Assembly (NCBI GenBank): GCA_008921705.1
Contig: VFFE01007255.1
Location: 2,877,422-2,941,421 of the forward strand
DNA: 64,000 nucleotides
Direction of reading: 5' to 3'
DNA from: Burhinus oedicnemus
Lineage: Eukaryota > Chordata > Aves > Charadriiformes > Burhinidae
Below the pieces are notes generated by a model, which did no database searches, was not told the origin of the DNA, and was given only the letters and a program-made list of their open reading frames with translations. Position 1 is the first letter of the stretch. Each line of letters starts with the position of its first letter. The position numbers and the translations under genes were made by a program. Of this stretch, positions 24,067 to 38,100 are shown one piece after another.

Positions 24067-25263
24067 ACCAAGCTGAATCCCCACCCCAGCGGCGGGGGTG
24101 AAACAATGATGCTGAACAAAGATGCAGTAAGCAGCAGATATACACATGGAAGCTTTTAAGCTTTTTCCTTCCAGATTCTGCTTTGACTTCTGCTTGCACA
24201 ACATCTCCCCGAGTTTCAGAAGAAAAGGAGGTTGGTTTGTATTATCATTTTTTCTCCATAGAGAATAGACTCAAAGCCCATAAACAGTCTTACTGCTCTA
24301 AGGAAGGATGTATGCTGGTACTTTTCAGCAGTCTGCCAATGGATGGTGTATAGTAGCAAGTGGGACTTCATCAGTTCCTATTGAAATCCTCCAGATAAAA
24401 GAATGCAAGAGCAGCCTTCAACAAAAGCAACCAAGATTGACCTACACTCCACAGAACTTCAAAAATCCACAGCCAAGTACCACCGGCCCCACCACTGCTC
24501 ACCAACCCGCCCTCCTGCAGCACAGAAGAGACCTATCAGTACCAGCCACACGAGAAGCACGTACACCCACAGTCCTTCAGACACAAACCAAACATACACT
24601 TTTCATGTGTAATTTTCAGGAGTCATTATGCTGGTAGCTGCTGTAATGGTCGGAACAGGGGCTATTTCTGGTTTGTTCCTGATGCTGACATCTGGCACAC
24701 CAACTTGCCTGAGTCCCGTAGGACCCAGCCCCACTGAAGTACCAAGCTCTTGCAGGTCTCAGTACTGAAAAGCAGAACAGGCCTTCAGACCTGCACCGGT
24801 TCAGCACGCCTTTTCCCATTATTGAAAACAAGCTCTAGCATTATCTTGCCTTATTGAGAATAAACACTATTTCTCCTCACAGGCACTCACATCACCTCAA
24901 GTGAGAAGCAGTAGAGAAGTACTATAGCTGATCTTTACTTGATGCTACTTGTGCATGATGTTATCACCAGTGTATACTAGCAAAGGTCCCACCTTTGCAC
25001 ACAGAGCTAGGTCAAGAAAGAGCTACTGCCAAATCTGCTATGAATCCCTCCCTACGCCAACACTTCAAATCCTCACTGCTGCTTTGCACATCCACAAACA
25101 TTTCTCAAGGTGCACTGTGCGTAAGGGAATACAGTTGCACAGCGTGGTGCCTGATCAAAGACCCGTTAGTACTTGTTCCACAGGAGATGCTTACTTTGAA
25201 AGCACATGGGAGAGCAAGGGAGCTCGTGGCTATGGGTCGCAAATACAGAGCCTGATGAATGGA

Positions 25264-25269
25264 AATAAA
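25264..25269 (+). terminator. OTOP3: Candidate OTOP3 polyadenylation signal
   Basis: AATAAA followed within 20-35 bases by a U/GU-rich stretch (TTTTCATGTGTATCTTGTG), the best signal-plus-downstream-element pair after the OTOP3 stop. Alternatives are at 24860-24865 and 25821-25826. Confidence 0.45.
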
Positions 25270-25563
25270 GAGAAATTGAATTTTCATGTGTATCTTGTGA
25301 AATTTCTGGGTTTGCTCTGCACTGACCAAAGACCAGACTCAAAAATCAACTGACACTGACTTACACCACTCCTGGGTTCAGAGGTTACATGAGATTTAAG
25401 GGCAGGCTTTGTTATACAATCAATCCATTCGTTGCTATCAAAATCTTTCATGACAACCAAGGCCAAAATAGCACAGTACAAAAGACAAGGTAGAAAATCT
25501 CCGTTAGTGCTTCTGTTCCTCTATAAATCAATCCCAGTAGCAGTGTGGGTTTAGGATCCGAAC

Positions 25564-25581
25564 CTGGGGGGGGGTGGGGGG
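25564..25581. repeat. G-run (two long G blocks split by T)
   Basis: CTGGGGGGGGGTGGGGGGGTG-like low-complexity sequence that could form a G-quadruplex and is a likely indel hotspot. Confidence 0.7.
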
Positions 25582-26626
25582 GTGATCCCTGGAAAAGCAA
25601 AATCTCCCAAGACAGTACCAGTGATGACAGCTAGAAAATCCTGACCACACACATCCCACTCTCTTAAGGGTTCAGCGTTCAGGCAGTAATAAGCACCTTT
25701 CTGTGAACCAAAAGTGAGAATGATTGCATGAGCATGAACTTTGCCCATTAAGTGTTTTTACTTAGGCCTGTGTCAACAGAAATATGTCATGAGAAATAAC
25801 AGCTGGATAAATTAGACTCTAATAAAGTTAATTATTATTCTCATTTCACAGTTTGTACCAAGGGATCTACAGGAGACACACGCCAAGGTCTGGCCCTTTC
25901 AAATGATAAACAGGATCTCAAACCTTCTTCCTAGTTACTGACAGGCTGCGGACAAGCAATAATGTACTTCATGGGCAAACCCATGACCTGGATTTTACCT
26001 GCGGTGTAACAGATAAAACACTGTTTAAGTTACTGAGTGTTACTGATTCTCCACTGAGCAGGTGACTTTGGAGGTCTCCCACTGAGATATAAATACTAAG
26101 TCACATACATACTACACACAAATGTGGACCGAAAGCAAAGTCAGCTGGTGATTTCCTGCTGGTAAACAGGATGGGCTACCTGAATACACGATTAGCACAA
26201 ACAGGAATGAAGCCCACCACCTCCAACTCTGACACACAGCCACTGTAGATCAGGTAAGTGGTGAAGGCCCCCTATGTCCTTTCCTAACAACACTCACTTC
26301 TAACACTGTAGATGATGGTAAGAAATCCCACAGCACGCAACAGTAAAAACACTCTTCAGACCAAAGAGAAATGCAGAGTCCAAAGTTTCAGCCCTTTCAC
26401 TTCAGAGGGTTGTAGTTCTACATGACTCAAGCTCTGGACTGATTTGTGTCTACCTCCAGGACGGGTTAAACCATGAACACACAGTTTGCATCAAATTAAA
26501 ACTTCCTTCAGCTCCTTCCCGAGACTGACAGCAGGGCTGGGGACAGCACTCTGAAAGCCTAGTGAGAAGTGAGGTAGCCGTGACTCCTGGATCTGACACA
26601 GCCATGACATGCCAGTGGCCCACCTG

Positions 26627-26679
26627 CTCCTTTTTCATCTGCCATTTGCTCCACCATCCTTTTTCATCTGCCATCTGTG
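26627..26679. repeat. Short tandem duplication (about 28-bp unit)
   Basis: The unit CCTTTTTCATCTGCCAT, with flanks CTC and TTGCTCCAC/CTGTG, occurs twice in a row. A local duplication with no known role. Confidence 0.7.
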
Positions 26680-27438
26680 AATGACTTCCAAAGCTCTCCC
26701 AGGGCCTGGCTGCCCATTTTATGGGTCTCAACTGCACAAAGATTTTACTACAGAGTTCACAAAGTCAGGAGACTTGACCCTACTTGATCTAGCTCTTCTT
26801 CTGTACCCTTTGAGGCAGTTACCTTGGATGATGTCTCATGACATAAGCACAGAAATGGCCAAAAACACACAGTTCAGGCTCGTTTTCCAGAGTTCAATCT
26901 TCATTTCTGATTACACTGCAGAGGAAGCCAGCACACATCTCCTAGTAGCACAAATCATTCCAGCACAAGACAAACAAGATTATAAACCTCTCTCTGGGAA
27001 AAAACAATAAGCAACCAACGGCACGTTTCAGGTAATCTTTATCTTTCTCTCTGTAAGTAAGCAAATAGTTTACAGTGCAAGTTGATTTCCACAGAACAAG
27101 GATCAGACTCCAAACACCAAGAAACAAACAAAAAAGTTTCCAGAGGAATTCACAAAGAAACAAAGGAGAAAAGAGGACGGAAGAGATCATGAGAACCAGC
27201 AGATCCGTGGGAGGGAAGAGGCAAGCGCATGGGACACAGGATGCCCCATTCCAGCTGTGAGGCGCAAGTGCCATACAATCAGAGGCTGGCCCCACCAAAT
27301 CACATTCTTATACACGAGAGATTCCAAGTAAAACAGAGACCTCGCCCTGTTTACATCTGAACAGAGACGGGGTCAGGGTGGGAGTAGGGCTAGATGGCAA
27401 AGTGGGTTGGAGATGGGGTGGGTGGGGGAATAAATCTC

Positions 27439-27444
27439 TTTATT
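27439..27444 (-). terminator. HID1: Candidate HID1 polyadenylation signal
   Basis: AATAAA on the minus strand, 1.7 kb past the HID1 stop codon at 29146. It would give a 3' UTR of about 1.7 kb. No other canonical minus-strand hexamer was seen between the stop and this point. Confidence 0.4.
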
Positions 27445-29145
27445 TCACATATTTCTTATAATTCAGAAAACCATTCAGGCTTCATCTCAGCTTTCAACCG
27501 GCCTGGGACTCCAGTCCCCTTTCAGTGCCCAAAGGAGGGAGGAAACCACCTGACTACAAGCCAGCAGTACACTAGAGCGGCACTTTCTCTAGGAGAGGAT
27601 GGTCATGCTGCTATCACTCTAGCTTCAAAACTTGGGCAAGGGTTACAGGACACAGAAGTGTGTGCCATGCCTGTCCCCCTACTTTAATGCGTGAGACCAG
27701 TTTACATGGAGTGATCTCACTGGTTCTAAACTGTGGCAAACAGCTCATGGCCAGTGATCCTCCCAAGAGCCTGAACACCACAGCACCAAGGACTAGGCTT
27801 TGGTGGAGAGGGAAAGGTCTTAGTTCATGACAGGACCCCTCACATTTCATTGTCTGAAGACCACGAGGCCAAAGACAGCAGCGTCTCCCAGGAGAACATA
27901 AAATCTGACTCAAACCCCAGGACATCTCCACCTACCAGTGCACAACCCCATGCAGCTGAACCAAGCCAGCAACAGCAGGTCTCCCACCAATTCTAATTCT
28001 GGCTTCCCAGACTTTGCATGCTTGGGACCCAATACATTCAAGACCTGATAACTTGGTCACTAGCAAAATGTCCTGAAGAATCGAACTTTGCCTCAGCACT
28101 CTCCACTCCCCAGTGACATGGAGATGCTTTTCCTCCTACAACTTCCAAATTCCTCCTACAACTTTCCCTGAGTGCCTCCCTCAATCCCCTGCCTTAGGCA
28201 GTAGTGTGCAAAAGACCCTTGTACTCCCCTGCATTGCATCAGCCTGCCAGGCAAAGATGGAAGGATATGGTTCCTTTCAAACCCAGGTGACACTGTCCTT
28301 TCAGTCAACAGGAGAAGACTAAGGGAGTTTAACAGTCACATCTCTTCTCCTTGCTCCCAATGAGCCAATCCCCTCCCCGCTGTGTGCTCACATGGATTAA
28401 GCAGGGCTTTCCAAAGTGACACGCTCCACTGCAACAGCCCACCATGAAGGACAGGCTGCTGGGCCTGGAAGCCAAGGAAAAACTTCTCATGCTACACCAA
28501 AGCACCGGCTACTACAAGACATCTTAAGCAGCTTTCCAGGAAAGGAGTAGAGAGATTCAGAATGGAGACACAAAGTTTTCCTCCAGCAACTTCTCCTTTC
28601 ATTTGGATGGGAAAGACTTCCCTACCAATATGCAACTGAGATACCAGGGAGACACCTGCAGTCAGAGGGGATGCTCCGGAAACTTTATGGAGCCACATAA
28701 AAGTAACTGCAGTTTCCAAACCCCATCTTCTGCAGGAATAGCAGCTTCTCCCTTGCACCCAATTTGCAGCTAGTCTTTTTCAACTAAATGCTGACTCTGA
28801 CCAGGACAAGGACAGGGTCAGATTGGTTTCCAAACCACATCCAGGAGCAAAAGAGGAACAGAAGAGCTAAGAACAGTCTGATTTCTAGTGCAACCACAAC
28901 AATGGACAATCCCTTAGACATCTTCCACTCAAGGTTCATGGTGAAGGGTGAGGGAAGAGAAGTGAGCTGGGGGGAGGGATGTCCAAGCAGGTCCCAATTA
29001 AAGCTTTAAATGACAGGGAGGTAAATGAAGTGATTGTCCTTTTGGTCTCTCAGCTGGATGTGAAACGCAGGAATTAGCTGTGACGAAGCAGCACACAGCA
29101 GTCCTTAGATCCAGTGTATTTCTCTTAGTAGAGGTAAGTGCTCTC

Positions 29146-32100
29146 TTAGACCCGCTGAATTTCAAACAGCTTCACATCTGTGTCATACCAGATAGGGGGA
29201 TCCACGTTCCTGGGAGAGAAAGACAAGATCCACTTTACTCTCTGTGACTGGGTACATGGAACTCAAATCTCAGAGCCAAGATTACAGGAGCTGGCTACAC
29301 AGAATGCCTTCAACTTTGTAAAAGAGGAAATCACTGATTGAGAGACAATGGGCCCTTAAAGGGATCACAATATCTACAACATCCCACAAAGCTAGAGCTT
29401 TGCTCAAAATCTCTGCACCATCCCCTCTAAGCAGCAGCTGGGAATAGAAAAGCTGCCAGTTCCCAAACAAACTGTACTCCCAGAACAACTCCCTTCACAT
29501 TTCCTGCTCAAACAAAGTTTTGGAGCAGCTGATTGACCCTAGTCTCTTCCACAGGAACAACACCTTTCTATCCTGTAAATATGAGACAATCCAGAGCTGG
29601 CCAAGTGCATGCAATTCTCTCTACAGGCCCCCCAAAAGTTTGGAAAAGACCAAGTTAGACTACATCCAGATGGCTTACCTCAAATAAATAACTCCCCACA
29701 TGTAGGTCCGGAACCACATGGCAGTGCCCGAGTTAGCCTGGTACTTGCGGATGAGGATGGGGTGAGGGACAGGTAGCAGCCCCACCAGTGTGCCATGCTG
29801 CAAGAACTTGAGGATCTCAGATTCATCAGTGAGACCCCTGCAAAGAGACAGATCAGGAACATCCTTAGCACGTCCCATAGACGTCCCCAAAACTGCTGCA
29901 GCACAAAGTTTCAGCCTAAACACACACAGACACAGAGTCGGCAACTGGGGCCACCAAGAACACGCATTCTCTCCACTGAAAAAAAAGAATTGAGAAGGGA
30001 TCAGACAAACAAGAAGCTTGGCAAGCAAAATAACTTCTCCTCTGCTGAGACCATGATGCTTTCAATTATACTTTGCAAGGTTTCCCCTAGAGGTCCTCCA
30101 AGTTCAAACTCCGTCAAACTCACAGAGCTCTTTACACATCGCACAGCCCTTTCTCTCCAAAAACATACTTACTTGTCAATGCAGATCTTCTCCACCTGAG
30201 GGACCAGCACCTGTAAGAGCCGCATGATTGTCTGCAGAGGAAGCTTTGACTTCCAAGATATCACCTGTAAGTAGGAAAGCCCGCAGGGAAATCAGTGCAC
30301 TGCACTAGTAGTTTTCTACTGTTACCTCCACTATCTCTACAACAAATTAGGTTTACAGAGCCCACAAAGGTGGTGGATGAACTGAACTGAGCACACAACA
30401 ACAATACAATAAATCCTGGAGCACTAGAATTATGAACCGCTCAATGAAAATAACGGGACACTGCTTTAAAACAGGTAAAACAAAATATTTCTTCGCAGAT
30501 GATAGTAACTTCTGGAGCTTTGACCACAAGTCAAAGACATTCCCCATGGGGAAATCCTGCTCTGGGAGAGTCTCTGCTTTGTGGTGTGGGGGGAAGGCAG
30601 GCATTTATGCCACAACTCTTTCCCTCATTATTTATTTCCTCTGTCCAGATTCCCTTACCCAGTCAGGAGTTGGGGTCCACTGTCCACTAGAGGATGCACT
30701 AGAGAGACGCCTTCGATCTCGTCGGGGATGTGATGTGTCCTATCAATAAAATTTTTTTTTAAAAAAACAAAACAAAAAGCAAAAGTACAAAAGAGTGAGA
30801 AATAGAACCCATTTTCTGCTGACTTGCCCCCCAACTTTTCCAGAGCGGTGTTGGGAAAAAACACCTCAGCCTGTCCCAAACCCACCAGACCTTCATTCAC
30901 TTTTTGGAAGGCTCTGGGCAAAAGTCCAAGATCCAATTATCTCTTATTATTCTTCTCGGCATCACTCTGTTTTAAATTCTCTTATACTAAAGACATTACT
31001 ATCACCCTGGCTTTCCAGGTCTGCCAAGGAAAGCTCAAAATATTCATATGGCGGGAAGGAAGGAAATAACCCTTTAAAAAATTACTGTCAATCTCTGCAC
31101 GAGGTAAAAATGGAGAGGCTTTTTTCATTTTGCAATGCACCCTGACTATTCACTACTACAGCCTAGAGCTGACTTTTCTATGAAACAAATGGGAACAGCA
31201 CTTCCTTCCAATAGCCATCCTGCACCTCCACATGCCTGGACTCATTCACACAGCACTTCGCAACCAGAAACAGCAGGCTTGGGGCAGAGTTGTGCTGCAA
31301 TCCACTGGAAGCTGACAGTGCTGTACCAGTCCTTTTCTGACTGGGGAACAGCTCAAGCCAGCTGCTGGACACAGAGATGTAATGACCCATGATTATGTTT
31401 CATGGGCTGCTGGAAGAAGAAAACCTTTCTTCTGCAAGTTGCCAGCAAAGATCTCACTTAATAACAACATAAATAATTGCATGTTTAAGACATCCTGCTG
31501 ACCATGGGCCTTCATCTGGTACCAGGGAAGGCCAGGAAGGATAAACAGAACCGGTCCTGGGGTATTCAGGAATTCTGTTCATTCCAATTCATTCAAAGCC
31601 TAAACAGCAATATTATTTTGCAATGTTTGCAGCTACAACCTTATCATTCAGCCCATTCAACTCCAGTGCCATGTCCCCATCAAGCTTCTAAAAAATAAAA
31701 TTCATAAAAACATAAAAACCTCTAATTTCCTTCAGATGACCCCACCTTCTTCCTTTCCTCCTCACTTTCCCACAGCCCTTGCCCCCTCACAGCTCCCATC
31801 CAAACGCTGGCAGCCAGCTGACACATTTAAGAGAGGTAAGATGGAATCACCCTGAAATATGAAGGCTGTTGAGCATTTCACGAGACACTTTTGAAATGGT
31901 TATGACTGATAAAGGGAGAACATTACAACAGATAAAGGAAGGAAATTAAAACAGTCATAAGGGTGGGTATCGTAAAATTTATCCAGTACCTCTTATTAAC
32001 TTATCTTAACTCAGTAGGCTGGAATCAGGTTGGAGCACAGAAAGAAGACAATGTTCACACAGTCTGAAACACCATAACCCCTGGAGACAGGCGTGTGCTA

Positions 32101-35100
32101 CCTGAAGCACCATGTGATAGCAGTGATGATTCTCCCCACAGCATATCCTACGCTCACTGCTTTACTGCCCTTCACCTCCTGTCTGCTTTTTGGCCCCCAC
32201 CCACAAACATTCTGACATGCAAATAGCATTGCTGCAGCCAGGTGGGGCAGCTAATGGGCAACCGTCTGTCTGAGACCAAAGGCCCGCATGTGCACACGTG
32301 TAAGGAGAACAAGCAGAGAGGGTCAGGACATAAGGGTAGAACATAGGAGTCTTCAGCCTGCTCCCCTAGATTGCGATGCCTTTGCAAACATCCCCCATTT
32401 GCACCCCGATTCTGCAGCACTGTTTCAGTCAAAAGCATGTCGAGAGCAAAACAGAATGATTCTTGTAGCACCACCACAATCCATAGCAGCCTGTGATAAA
32501 ATGCATCATCCCATCCCAACTCATAGCCTCCTGCCCAGTTTGCTCCACACCTGGGAAGGACTGATGTGTCAATTTAGCCATTCCAGGGAAAACGAAGAGA
32601 GGAAAAGCTGGGAATGTTATGCATTTCACCACGCGGCAGCCATGGCTCCCTGTGCAAATGGATGCAATGTTCTCACTGCGGCGAAATGGCTCAGTGGACA
32701 GCAAACGCTCAGGCAGAGCGTAAGGCAGAGCTAGGTGTACAAACGTGGCCTTGCTGAAGAAGGAGAGGAGGTGCAGGACAGCCCGCGAAATACACTTCCT
32801 ACAAGACAGCCTAGAGGTTTTTGATACCAGCCAGGAAAGGACACACACTGAGGAGTTAGAGAGCAATAAAAGACTGCTGCTCCACTGAATTTAGAAGACA
32901 GCTGTTTTATAGCTCTTGATGGGGAAAACTAGCAAATGCCAGCAGGCTGACATTGCCACCAGAGCCTAGGAGGCCAGCGCAGCCTTGATTCACAGGCTGC
33001 AAAGCCTCTGTCTCATCTGCATGGCCAAGCAGTCGCCACTCTGAGGGCAGCATCTCAGCCAAGCCCTCATGGCAACACATTTTTCACAACACCAGCGAGC
33101 CAGAAGATTCTGGTAGAGCTCTCCACCCCAGAAAGGAGGGAGAGGAAAAAGAAGCAGCAGTCATAACCTGAGTTGAGAGTCTCTGGATCAGGAATACGTC
33201 CCTTTGCAATTACGCACTTGCTGCTCTATCAGTAGCTTTCAAGGTGGAGAAAGCTCGTTCCTCTAGTGTCCTAGCTCTTGTGTCACTAGCACAAACATGA
33301 AACACCCAAGATGATGTAACAGTGCTTCTGCATGGTGTTTTCCAGCACAGCGCACGTGTACATATTGCCTCTAATATGATGCTTTTCTTCAGGGGGCCAA
33401 CCAGACCTCTCCTAAAGTCCCCAGTTTTAGTTCATTTCACACCAAGCCCTAGACCTTCCCTGCACACCAGAATGTCTGGCCTTACCCCGCTCCAGGGCTC
33501 CCCATCACTCACAGCTGAGGGCAGGTTACTCTCTGGTGGAGTCTGTGAAGACTCGGGCTCCAGTGAACGCATGGTCCCATCCTCTGATACCTGTGACTTC
33601 TCTGTGAGCTTGTCAATTCCTGTGTTTAAAAGAGAAAAAGCTCAGAAACACAAGCGAATTAAATATGCTTAAAAGCAGGGAGTTCTTCTCTGCCCTACCA
33701 CACACAGACCCTATGCATCTGCTGGCATCTGAAGTGTTCTCCTTTCACCAGGAGAAGCAAGATCTAGCCTTGATCTCATCATCCCAAAGAAGTTCATTTG
33801 CCTCTGGGAAAATGCTCTCTGATGTAAGAGGAGCACAGGTTCACATGGATATAGTTAAACTGAGCCAAGAGGTCAAGATTAGGACAAAAGGCCACGTGGA
33901 CACTAAGTCTGAGAGGAGAGAAACTAGAGGCAGTTTACTTTGACTTGTTTGTGCTCAGCTTAGGCAAACTGATCTGAGACTGAGAGGCAGTAAGTTATTC
34001 ACAGATGTAAACTCTTAATCTCTCCCACACCCAGTGAAAGGGTGAGTCCACACCATATCTAACAGAGAAAACAAACCTCACTCCTGTTTAAAACTAAAGC
34101 TGACCTGGAGTAGCCACCAAACTTGTCTTCAGCGTCCCTGGTTCAGCAGGGGCAGCAGGACGTGATCCTTCCATGGAGACCCCGTCCTGGGAGTTGGTGC
34201 GAGAAATAGGCTCAGGAGTTTTCTTCTTGCGCTGCAGACCTTTCTGGATGGACTGTGAGTCCGTGGGTAAGTTGGCCAGCTGGTGAAATACATTCCGCTT
34301 GCGGATAACAGCATAGACCAAATTTGAGTTCCCTGGAAATAACAGCAACAAAATGAGCAGAGAAGCAAGACTTAAAGATCCCTGCCAATACAGCACAGCT
34401 CACTGGGTACCTGAGGCATGATTGCTGAGACCCCGCAAGCTCAAAGAGCCACGCTTCCACCCACAGAGAAGAGCGAGCAGAGCTCAATATCCTCTTACCC
34501 ATTACAAAGCAGTACAGGAAATTCACTGAAGTCCTTCCTAGGCTGGAAGGCTGACAAGAAATGGCTTAGAAACTGACACTCAAACAACTGAGAAGAAAAA
34601 GGACAGTCTAAACCACATATCAGCACCTATTTTGAAGGAAAAGGCTGTTAGCCAAGATTCAACATTTCTCTACCTTCAAAAGAGCTCACAAAACAAACTG
34701 GGGGCATTCCATTTGAGGAGAAACAGGCTTGAAATAGGAAAGCCAGAAGGCCAGAATTCTTACTGTCTGCAAGGTGGCAGAGAACAGAATGAAACCATCC
34801 CCTAAAATAAAACACAGATCACTGCCACAAAGGCTGTTTGAGGATCTGACAACGACCACTTGCTAGATTTCCATTAGGGAAGCAGAATGGCCAATCTTTA
34901 TTTGCAGTTTTGAAGCAAAACATCAAATTTTGAGCAGGGAGAAATAAGAGCTCATAGCAGGTTAAGGGATCTCTATCATTTCCTTGAGGTAAAAGACTCA
35001 TGCCTTTAAGAGGGAAAGGATAAGGCATTTCCTGGAAAGGTAGCAAGTACTAGAACTTTGTTTGGGTTGGGGCTATTTGGTCTACAGCTCCAGAGACCTG

Positions 35101-38100
35101 CCAGAGCAGAACCGCGAGGCACTTTTAATTGTTTAAGGAGATGGAAGTTGTTCTGTGCCCTCACCTACACTGCTGAGCAGCACAGGCAGTTTCACAGCAC
35201 CATCCAGCCAGTCCCAACTTCAGCATTACACACTCACTTTCCCTTCTCCTTCCCCTCTACCCATCTCATCTTGCAGGAGGCTTATGTTAGGCTGATAATT
35301 AGCTGCCATCTCGTTTTGCTCTAACCTAACTTGTCTGGGTCACGACCCAACATTGATTACCTACTAACCCAACTTCTCAATCCTAGGCAAGTCTCCGTGT
35401 AGCTGGTTTCTACACTTCTCCCCTTCTCTCATCTGTTTGGACTTTCTCTGAACTTCCACCTCATGTTCTCTTGGACTAAACTAGTGCAAACCCACTAAAT
35501 ACAGCAGTCAGTCTCTTACCATCAAACTGGTACTGAATGATGTTGTTGAAAACTTCCAGCAAGAAGAAAACAAGATGGTGGTTCTGGACAGCGGAGAACA
35601 GGAACCACGTAGTGGAAAAAGCCTCCAGGAGATGCAGTAACTTGTTAGCAGCCACCATGGAGAGAGACTTCAGGTATGGAGACACTGTGGAAGGCAAACA
35701 AATAAAAACTGGAGAAAGAATCAAGGTGCATTTAGTCACATAAATACACCACGAAAAATGTTGCTTTTACCACCATGTGTTTCTGGGAAAGCCTCATGGA
35801 ATAGCTGAGCCCAACAGGGTTCCACAGAACACTTCCAAAAATAAAAAGTTAAACAGTGATATTGCCTAGTAAAAGCAGGCGTTTCTGCTTTCAGAGGGTC
35901 TTGTGTAGTTTTACACTAGCAACATCATCTCCGGTGTGGCTCCTGAAAACCTTACACAACTGGAGCCACTGGGAGACTCACTAAGCCCACGGGAAGCCAT
36001 TGCAGAGAGGTGGCACTCCCTGCTGGATAGGGACAGCACTGCCACCACCCTCACCAGGCCTTCTGGCAAATGCCCTTCTGCCACCTCAGAGGGGCTCCAG
36101 GGACTCTGGTGTCCCACCCTCTGCCCCATCTGACTGAGCCCAGACAATAACCCTGCAGGCAGGTCTGATCTGCAGCTGGCAGCTCCAGCACAGACTAGAA
36201 AGGATCAGTTTCCAGCAGCAGTCACTGACACTGGTCAACGCTAAGAGGCGCAGGTAGGAGCGCAGGGAGAGGGAAGTGAGAGCAGCCAGAGCTGTCCTCT
36301 CTATGGGTTGTGGTGTTTCACACCACACACAGTGCTTACCATTCACAACGATGGTGAGCAGGCAGTCAAAGAGAGGCTGCAGCCGCTGATGCCCACTGGT
36401 GATGATCTTGTGAAAGACCTATGGTAAGGAAGCAGTTCTTGAGCAACGTAGCACCTTACTGAAAGCACCCTCTCAACCAAAACCAGTGCCACCCCCACAC
36501 TAATCGCTTCCTGACACCATTCCTTCCTAGGCAGGGCCCTGCACGCTCCACAATTACACAGGTGGGGAAGGCTGCTCTCACTGCAGACTTGCGCTCCAGG
36601 AGTACAAGCTTTCATTTACAAGGAATCCTTTGGGGACCTGATTAGGGCTCTACAACACAGCAAACAGAAACTGACTGTGAGCTGTTCCAAAACGCACAGG
36701 CAGCCTGAGACAAAAATAAACCACCAGAAAGTAAGAAGCATCTTCACCTCCAATGGATTTTGACTCTGAACCCTAATGATAGCTGCTTGAAATGCCACAG
36801 AACTAATCATTTCACATTTGATTTTAGTGCAAACTTCTAATTCAAATGTTTGTCCTATTTTTCTTAACTATACACTCAGACATGGAAAGATTCAACTGCC
36901 TCGCAGCCAGTTCAGACATTCCCAGTCTTGGCCTTCCCACCTCTAGCTAGCATGCCTGTAGAGAAGACCTGCAGCATAATGAAAACACATAGATGATACA
37001 AGATTAATGGAAAGTAATAGCAAAACACATAGCGTCAAGAACAGTGCCGGTGGGCACATTTCTTCCTACTCCTTCTAAATGGGAATCTCCTTTTGGAGGT
37101 TTACCAGAAGTTGCTGAGAAATTCTTTTCTGGCAAACAAGCCCTAACATGACAGGAGGGTACCACCTGAGACTGGTACTGCAAAACAGACAGCTGTCTGT
37201 AGGCAGTATTGTGGCCCTCAGCGCTACAGACTGAAAGACGAATGAAATCTTGCAGCAACCCAAAGCTGTAGGGTTGAGGTTGGTATCACTGGTATTCCCA
37301 TTCTGACAGAGGTGCTCCACACAACTCTGGTTACTTGGGACAGAGCCAGCAACGCAGCCAGATCTCCTGCCTTTCCCACCTGCAATCAAGTCTGGTAGAG
37401 ACCATGCACCCATCCCACTCATGCCAGTCCCAGAGTCCTTTAGACGCCAGTCCAGCATCATGCAGGATCCTGTTCTTTGGGATCATCTCATGCATATGCA
37501 CCCTGCCAGACACATCACCTCAGGTTAAGAGCATGCAAAGATCCCACCAGTGCTTGGATGCATCCCACACGCTTTCTAGCTATTCAGTGGGCTGGCAATC
37601 TAGGAAGGACAAGCATATTGAAGGAGGACAATTATTTGTGGAGGTATGAAACAGGAGGTAGGAGGGACAGAAAAGAATTGCTGGAGCTATACTCACTATG
37701 ATGAGCAGATCTGCATGTGTCCCAGTGAAGACAGGGATGTCCATAGGCACTCGTACAGAATACGGCTTGTTCAGTCGAACCCCAAAGTTACGCTCCCCAC
37801 TGAGAAGCAGGAGGATAAAAACCCCAATGTGCATCAAGCCCACTCGTGCTGCAGGGGGGAGAAAGAAAAAAAAAAAAAAAAAAGCACAAAACACCACACA
37901 TCAGAGTGAGGCCAGTGAACTAAAGACGGAAGGGCAGTGAGGAGGAGAGAGGATAAACACTACGGGACTGAAAGAAAAACTGCACAGGCCAGACCATCCT
38001 GATAAGGGACATCCCACACAGAGCTCCCTCCATTGCCAGTACCAGTGTCCTTCCCAAGCACATTTATGGGGCCAGTAGAATGTTAAGTCTTGGACAGATC

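Larger units (their letters stand above)
24067..29145. other. OTOP3-HID1 tail-to-tail interval (both 3' UTRs)
   Basis: 5.1 kb between convergent genes. Plus-strand AATAAA copies at 24860, 25264 and 25821 are candidate OTOP3 3' ends, and a minus-strand AATAAA at 27439-27444 is a candidate HID1 3' end. A G-run patch lies at 25564-25581 and a short tandem duplication at 26627-26679. No other gene or transposon recognised. Confidence 0.6.
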
